From: an uncultured Collinsella sp.
GTDB lineage: Bacteria > Actinomycetota > Coriobacteriia > Coriobacteriales > Coriobacteriaceae
NCBI GenBank assembly: GCA_905197665.1
Contig: CAJJZP010000002.1
Span: forward strand, 122,726 to 186,725
DNA length: 64,000 bases
Direction of reading: 5' to 3'
Position numbers and translations under genes: made by a program. The notes under the pieces were generated by a model. That model had not been told where the DNA came from. It searched no databases and was given only the letters and a program-made list of their open reading frames with translations. How positions within the stretch are numbered: the stretch's first letter is position 1; every line of letters starts with the position of its first letter. This document shows positions 59,250-64,000 of the stretch, in pieces.

Positions 59250-60599
59250 GTGGCTAAGAAATCTACGGCTATCGATGTAACGCAGGGTGTCATTTGGCAA
59301 CAGCTGCTGTCGCTGTGCGTCCCTATCTTCTTTAGCTCGTTTTTTCAGCAGGCTTACACGCTTATTGGTACGTATATCGTCGGCCAGTTTGGCGGCAAGC
59401 TCGCGCTGGGTGGCATTCAAGCCACGATGGTGCTCACCGAGCTCTGCATTGGCTTTTGCGTTGGCGTTGGCGCTGGCTGCGCGGTCATTACCGGTCAGTA
59501 TTTTGGTCAGCACGATGATGAGCGATTGAGTCGTTCGGTCCATACGGCCATGACGCTCGCGCTGGTGGGCGGTATCGTTTTCTCGATTCTTGGCATAGTG
59601 TTCGTTGAGCCCATGCTGGTACTTATGAACACGCCGCATGAACTATTGGCCGAGGGCGTGGCCTATGCTCGTTGCTTTTTTGCCGCCATGGTTGCGGCGC
59701 TGCTGCTCAATATGGGAACGGCGCTGCTGCGCGCCGTGGGCGACACACGCGGTCCTGCTGTGATCATTGCTTCCGGCTGCCTTGTTAATGCGGTGCTGGA
59801 TGTCATCTTCGTTGCCGTGCTTCATATGGAGGCTCTGGGCTGCGGCATCGCGGTGGCGCTGACCATTTGCTCCAACGCCACGATGATCGTGATTCGTATG
59901 ATGCACGCTCCGGGTGCGTGGCGGCTTTCACTGTCCAAACTCTGCATTGATCCTGGCATTTGTAAGAGCATGATCTCGTGTGGTCTGCCGCTTGGCTTTC
60001 AGTCTGCTGCGTATTCGATTTCCAACGTTTTGATTCAGGTGTCGGTCAACTCGTTTGGTGCCGATGTCACCACGGCGTGGGGTCTTTCGGGCCGTTTGGA
60101 TGGCATTGTCTGGATGGTTACCGAGGCGCTTGGCGTTTCGATCACCACGTTCTCGGCACAGAACTTTGGCGCGCGCAACTACGAGCGCATGCGCAAGGGC
60201 TACCATACGTCGCTTGTGCTGTCGTTTATGCTCATTGGTGGCCTGTCTGCCGTGCTACTGGTGTTCTCGGGTCCGTTGTCGCGTCTGTTTGTCGACGATG
60301 CTTCGATTTCGGCCTACACCACGACGATTCTTCATTTCATCGCGCCGTTCTACGCGATCTTCTCGATTATCGAAAACGCGTCCGGCTCCATCCGCGGCGC
60401 TGGCGTGAGCTTCCAGCCTATGATGCTCACGATTTTTGGCACCGTCGTGCTCAGGGTGATCTGGGTGTTTGCGATTATGCCGTTCGATCCGTCGCTTGAG
60501 CACCTGCTGCTGGTTTACCCCGTAACCTGGCTCATCACGGCCACGATGTTTACCATCTACCACCACAGCGGCAACTGGCTCGGCCGCGCCACCGCCTAA
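59250..60599 (+). CDS. MATE-family efflux transporter
   Basis: 449 residues from GTG 59250, with GGGGAGGG upstream; a TTG at 59217 is a weaker in-frame alternative. Twelve hydrophobic segments; starts IWQQLLSLCVPIFFSSFFQQ, with QFGGKLALGGIQATM and GVGAGCAVITGQYFGQHD typical of MATE proteins. Exports drugs or metabolites by cation exchange; substrate unknown. Its stop falls in the large inverted repeat that follows. Confidence 0.9.
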   Translation: MAKKSTAIDVTQGVIWQQLLSLCVPIFFSSFFQQAYTLIGTYIVGQFGGKLALGGIQATMVLTELCIGFCVGVGAGCAVITGQYFGQHDDERLSRSVHTAMTLALVGGIVFSILGIVFVEPMLVLMNTPHELLAEGVAYARCFFAAMVAALLLNMGTALLRAVGDTRGPAVIIASGCLVNAVLDVIFVAVLHMEALGCGIAVALTICSNATMIVIRMMHAPGAWRLSLSKLCIDPGICKSMISCGLPLGFQSAAYSISNVLIQVSVNSFGADVTTAWGLSGRLDGIVWMVTEALGVSITTFSAQNFGARNYERMRKGYHTSLVLSFMLIGGLSAVLLVFSGPLSRLFVDDASISAYTTTILHFIAPFYAIFSIIENASGSIRGAGVSFQPMMLTIFGTVVLRVIWVFAIMPFDPSLEHLLLVYPVTWLITATMFTIYHHSGNWLGRATA

Positions 60600-60685
60600 T
60601 GATCCGTAGGGGACGGAGGAAAACGGATCATTGACCTGGCGATAAGGCAAAATGATCCGTTTTCCTCCGTCCCCTACGGATCATT
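60598..60685. repeat. 35-bp perfect inverted repeat with GGGGACG core, between convergent genes
   Basis: Arms 60598-60632 and 60651-60685 match exactly. Each arm is itself a hairpin (AATGATCCGT / ACGGATCATT) around AGGGGACGGAGGAAA. It spans from the stop of the MATE gene to the stop of cobO. Confidence 0.88.
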
Positions 60686-61170
60686 TAGTATTCGATGCCT
60701 TGGCGGGCTAGGAGGCCTTCGTCGAAGTAGTGTTTGACGGGGCGCATTTCGGTTACTAGGTCCGCGAGATCGGCCAGTGGCAGCAAGCCGCGGCCGGTGA
60801 GCACGAGCTCTGTGGTGGTCGGTTTCATTGCGATCAACGCTTCGACATCTTCGCGCGTCACAAAGCCTCGGCGCATGGCTTCTCCCAGCTCATCCAAGAT
60901 CAGCATGTCTACCTGGCTAATCTGCTCGCGTGCGAGCTCCATGATCAGCGCGGCGCAAGCCTCGGGCGTGTCGCGATCGGCCTGCACAATGCGCAGTCCC
61001 AGGCGCGGCGCTGCGTCATGTTCGGCGCAGTGCAGCTTCTTGGCAAACTGAAGCATGAGCACGTTAAGACCATAACCCGTGGCGCGCAGCGCGAGCCCCA
61101 GCGCAGCCGTCGTCTTGCCCTTGCCGTCGCCCGTATAGATTTGAACCTTGCCGACTTCCAGTGATGCCAT
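60685..61170 (-). CDS. cobO: cob(I)yrinic acid a,c-diamide adenosyltransferase
   Basis: 161 residues. VQIYTGDGKGKTTAALGLAL is the CobA/CobO P-loop near residue 10, LILDELGEAM the Walker B, and VLTGRGL the sensor. Adenosylates corrinoids in B12 synthesis or salvage. It is short, lacking some C-terminal residues of E. coli BtuR, but within the range of the family. No other cobalamin gene is in the window. Confidence 0.9.
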   Translation of the reverse strand: MASLEVGKVQIYTGDGKGKTTAALGLALRATGYGLNVLMLQFAKKLHCAEHDAAPRLGLRIVQADRDTPEACAALIMELAREQISQVDMLILDELGEAMRRGFVTREDVEALIAMKPTTTELVLTGRGLLPLADLADLVTEMRPVKHYFDEGLLARQGIEY

Positions 61171-61262
61171 CTCTGTCCTTTCGTGCCCGGCGTCGGTTTA
61201 TCGCCGTGTGGGTTGGGTATTCTAGAAAACATTATCAACCCCAGTAGATGGAGTTCAAGCAG

Positions 61263-63155
61263 ATGGAGATGGATGACAACAAACGTAGACGGAATATGAT
61301 CCTCTACGCGCTCATCGCCTTCGTCGTCTACCTCGTGCTCTCGACCGTTCTGTTCCCCAACATCGGTCACACGCAGCAGATTACGAAGACCGATTACTCG
61401 ACGTTTGTCAAAGCGCTCGATAAGAAGAGCGTCGACAAGGTCGAGTACAACACAGACGATTACACGATTTATTACACCAAGAAGGGCGAGGACGAGAACA
61501 TCGCCTACAAGACGACCGGCGTGCCGAATGACGCGGGCTTTACCGATCGCGTGCTTGAATCTGGCGCCTCGCTAGAGTCGGTCGTTCCCGATAAGAACTC
61601 GGGTCTGATGACCTACTACCTGCTCACCCTCATTCTTCCCATGGCGATTTTCTTCCTGATCGGCTGGTGGCTCAACCGCCGCATGAAGAAGGCCATGGGT
61701 GATGACGGCCCGTCGATGAACTTTGGCGGCGGTGGTTTTGGCGGCGGTGGACTGGGCAAGTCCGGTGCTCGCGTTATCGCCTCCAAGGACGTGGGTGTGA
61801 CCTTTAAGGACGTCGCCGGTCAGGAAGAGGCCAAGGAATCCCTCAAGGAGGTCGTCGACTTTCTGGAGAAGCCGCAGCGCTACGAGGAGATCGGTGCCAA
61901 GCTGCCGCGCGGTGCTCTTCTTGTTGGCCCTCCGGGTACCGGTAAGACCCTGCTTGCCAAGGCCGTTGCCGGCGAGGCGGGCGTTCCGTTCTTTAGCATT
62001 TCGGGCTCTGAGTTCGTCGAGATGTTCGTCGGCCGCGGTGCCGCCAAGGTTCGTGACCTGTTTAAGCAGGCCAAGGAAAAGGCCCCGTGCATCGTGTTTA
62101 TCGATGAGATCGATACCATCGGCAAGAAGCGTGACGGCGGCGGCTTTAGCGGCAACGATGAGCGCGAGCAGACGCTTAACCAACTGCTGACCGAGATGGA
62201 CGGCTTCGATAACCACAAGGGTATCGTCGTCCTCGCTGCCACGAACCGTCCCGACAGCCTTGACCCGGCCCTGCTGCGCCCCGGCCGCTTTGATCGCCGC
62301 ATTCCCGTTGAGCTGCCCGACCTGACCGGTCGCAAGAACATCCTCGAGCTGCATGCCAAGAGCGTGAAGACGCAGCCGCCGATCGACCTGACCGCGATCG
62401 CCCGCGCCACGCCTGGCGCCTCGGGTGCCGACCTGGCCAACATCATCAACGAGGGCGCCCTGCGCGCCGTCCGCGAGGGTCGCAAGCGCGCCACGCAGGA
62501 TGACTTTGAGGAGTCGGTGGAGGTCGTCATCGCCGGCCAGCAGCGTAAGTCCACGGTGCTGTCCGATCACGAGAAACAGGTCGTGTCCTATCACGAGATC
62601 GGCCATGCCATCGTTGCCGCCCGCCAGAAGGGTTCTGCGCCGGTTACGAAGATCACCATCGTGCCGCGTACGAGCGGTGCTCTGGGCTACACCATGCAGG
62701 TCGAGGAGGACGAGCGCTTCTTGACCACGCGCCAGGAGGTGCTCGACAAGCTCGCTGTCTACTGCGGCGGACGTGCTGCCGAGGAGCTCATCTTTGGTGA
62801 GATGACGACTGGCGCGGCCAATGATATCGAGCAGGCCACCAAGCTCGCCCGCAACATGGTGACGCGCTTTGGTATGTCGGAAGAGTTTGGCATGATGGCG
62901 CTCGGTACCGTTCAGAATGCCTACCTCAACCAGGACACGTCGCTCACCTGTGCCCCCGGTACGGCCGAGCGCGTCGACGCGATCGTCGCCAAGCTGATCG
63001 AGGACGCACATGACCGCGCCCTGCAGATCCTCAAGGAGAACAAGTTTAAGCTCCATGAGCTGGCTCGTTATCTGTACAAGAAGGAGACGATCACGGGCGA
63101 GGAGTTCATGAATCTCCTCACGCGCGAGAATCCGCTGATGCCAAAGCAGCAGTAA
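61263..63155 (+). CDS. ftsH: ATP-dependent membrane zinc metalloprotease FtsH
   Basis: About 630 residues; ATG 61263 has GGAG upstream at proper spacing, and ATG 61248 is an alternative. One TM near residues 15-35, an extracytoplasmic domain, a second TM near 115-135, then the AAA domain: GPPGTGKTLLAKAVAGEAGV (Walker A), FIDEIDTIG (Walker B), NRPDSLDPALLRPGRFDRR (SRH). The M41 zinc site is VSYHEIGHAIVAA. Degrades membrane and regulatory proteins. Terminator directly after. Confidence 0.97.
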   Translation: MEMDDNKRRRNMILYALIAFVVYLVLSTVLFPNIGHTQQITKTDYSTFVKALDKKSVDKVEYNTDDYTIYYTKKGEDENIAYKTTGVPNDAGFTDRVLESGASLESVVPDKNSGLMTYYLLTLILPMAIFFLIGWWLNRRMKKAMGDDGPSMNFGGGGFGGGGLGKSGARVIASKDVGVTFKDVAGQEEAKESLKEVVDFLEKPQRYEEIGAKLPRGALLVGPPGTGKTLLAKAVAGEAGVPFFSISGSEFVEMFVGRGAAKVRDLFKQAKEKAPCIVFIDEIDTIGKKRDGGGFSGNDEREQTLNQLLTEMDGFDNHKGIVVLAATNRPDSLDPALLRPGRFDRRIPVELPDLTGRKNILELHAKSVKTQPPIDLTAIARATPGASGADLANIINEGALRAVREGRKRATQDDFEESVEVVIAGQQRKSTVLSDHEKQVVSYHEIGHAIVAARQKGSAPVTKITIVPRTSGALGYTMQVEEDERFLTTRQEVLDKLAVYCGGRAAEELIFGEMTTGAANDIEQATKLARNMVTRFGMSEEFGMMALGTVQNAYLNQDTSLTCAPGTAERVDAIVAKLIEDAHDRALQILKENKFKLHELARYLYKKETITGEEFMNLLTRENPLMPKQQ

Positions 63156-63176
63156 GGCTGGTTGCACAACGTCGAA

Positions 63177-63214
63177 CGCCCCATTTGAGTTTCTATCTCA
63201 AATGGGGCGTTTTG
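63177..63214 (+). terminator. ftsH terminator
   Basis: Perfect 13-bp stem CGCCCCATTTGAG / CTCAAATGGGGCG with loop TTTCTAT, then TTTTG. Confidence 0.9.
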
Positions 63215-63230
63215 TTTGGGAGGGATATGT

Positions 63231-63692
63231 ATGAAGATCGTGGTGAGTGCCTGCTTGATGGGAGAGAGCTGCAAATATAACGGGCTCGACAATTACCATC
63301 GCGCGTTGGTCGAGGCCTGTGAACGCACAGGGACCGAGGTCCTGTTGGTGTGCCCCGAGGTTTTTGGCGGCTTGCCCACACCGCGCAAGCCGTCCGAGAT
63401 TGTGAATGGCGAGGTTTGTACCTGCGAGGGCATCTCGGTCGATCGCGAGCTTCGCCAGGGTGCTCAGCGCGCGCTCGATATGTGCGAGCACTTTGGCGGC
63501 CCGTCCGAGATCGCTGCGTGCATCTTGCAGGACCGTAGTCCCTCGTGCGGCGCGGGCCGCATCTACGACGGAACATTCAGCGGCACCCTTACAGCGGGCA
63601 ACGGTGTTTTTGTCGATCTGTTGCTGCGTCACGGCTACCGCGTCATTCCGGCTAGCGAGTTCGACCCCAGCATGCTGGAACATTGTCCATAG
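63231..63692 (+). CDS. DUF523 family protein
   Basis: 153 residues from ATG 63231, with GGGAGGG upstream. KIVVSACLMGESCKYNG is the family opening, with CPEVFGGLPTPRKPSEI and LQDRSPSCGAGRIYDG later; all conserved Cys positions are present. The biochemical function of DUF523 is not known; a role in sulfur or selenium handling has been proposed for relatives, which I cannot judge here. Confidence 0.88.
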   Translation: MKIVVSACLMGESCKYNGLDNYHRALVEACERTGTEVLLVCPEVFGGLPTPRKPSEIVNGEVCTCEGISVDRELRQGAQRALDMCEHFGGPSEIAACILQDRSPSCGAGRIYDGTFSGTLTAGNGVFVDLLLRHGYRVIPASEFDPSMLEHCP

Positions 63693-63805
63693 CACTCGAA
63701 CCCAACACTTCCTCACGGGTGACCGTTTTGGCATCATCCGTGAAGTTGATATTGAGTACGACCCGGTCATCAAAGACGTAGACCGAGTTGACAGGCGCCG
63801 TACCC
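63652..63805 (-). pseudogene. serine site-specific recombinase, C-terminal fragment
   Basis: The minus-strand frame reads VNSVYVFDDRVVLNINFTDD then AKTVTREEV, the C-terminal beta-strand end of large serine recombinases (Tn/phage resolvase family) of gut bacteria. Upstream of it the frame has no homologous catalytic sequence. Only about 50 residues remain. Confidence 0.7.
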
Positions 63806-63896
63806 AGGCAGCCCCTCCCCGCGGCCCTCGCGCAGGAACGCGCACACGGCCTTCCCGTCTCTTGCGCCCCTCCCGGAACTGTCCACATCAGTGTAG

Positions 63897-64000
63897 CCAA
63901 TCCAGTCCGCCAAGGGCTGCAGCCCGGACAACGCGGCGATGGAGAGCTTCTTCGGCCTGCTCAAGAGGGAGTTCTGGCACGGCAGGGACTGGTCGGGCTG
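63897..64000 (+). pseudogene. IS3-family transposase (OrfB) fragment, runs off the window
   Basis: CSPDNAAMESFFGLLKREFW is the integrase-core motif (DNAxxESFFxxLK, with the catalytic Glu) of IS3/IS150-type transposases. The frame has a TAG just before it, so the N-terminal part is missing or shifted. It continues past the right edge. Confidence 0.78.

Overview
The window looks like a chromosome segment from a gut Coriobacteriia member, most likely Collinsella or a close relative. The housekeeping part is GC-rich and uses GTG and TTG starts often. Its gene order is actinobacterial: rimP-nusA-infB-rbfA-nrnA-truB-ribF-dnaG-rpoD, then asp23/DAK2-recG-rsmD-coaD-yceD-rpmF-plsX-acpP-rnc-smc-ftsY-ffh. 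The genus is an inference; no rRNA gene is present.

Region 1 (1-7,360) is the distal end of a surface-polysaccharide operon: glycosyltransferases, a serine-acetyltransferase-like enzyme, a pyruvyltransferase, a Wzx-type flippase, a Wzy-type polymerase, an F420-dehydrogenase-beta-like iron-sulfur protein and a hexapeptide acyltransferase, closed by a strong terminator. Region 2 (7,360-10,500) is decaying accessory DNA. It holds a secreted transglutaminase-like gene broken by a frameshift, a second decayed copy of its promoter and signal-peptide region, and the end of an IS256-type element.

Region 3 (10,500-22,320) is a low-GC defence-type island. It contains (a) a co-directional trio: an alpha-helical/TPR-like membrane protein, a 1,007-residue metallophosphoesterase-STAND ATPase fusion and a PP2C-like phosphatase; (b) an AAA ATPase plus subtilisin-like protease pair resembling IetA/IetS, in which the ATPase carries a C-terminal HTH and its promoter carries a direct repeat; (c) two previously unlisted tiny basic ORFs (42 and 33 aa) transcribed divergently from that pair, with their own promoter, excellent Shine-Dalgarno sites and terminator; and (d) a COG1106-like AAA ATPase plus TOPRIM-like partner whose ribosome binding site is buried in a perfect 21-bp inverted repeat. 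The island ends abruptly in the last ~65 codons of a GH32 sucrose-hydrolase-like gene, which looks like an insertion or deletion scar.

Region 4 (22,390-63,690) is core genome: a PLP-fold Cys/Met-metabolism homologue, a ModE-like regulator, guaB, leuS, the translation/transcription operon through rpoD, a tRNA-Asn, the asp23-to-ffh run, a DUF134-NifX fusion regulator, thyA-folA, a TrmH-type methyltransferase, a MATE exporter, cobO, ftsH and a DUF523 protein. Several large palindromic elements sit in its intergenic gaps, two of which share a GGGGACG core inside different flanking palindromes. The right edge (63,690-64,000) has fragments of a serine recombinase and an IS3-type transposase, so another accessory patch begins there.
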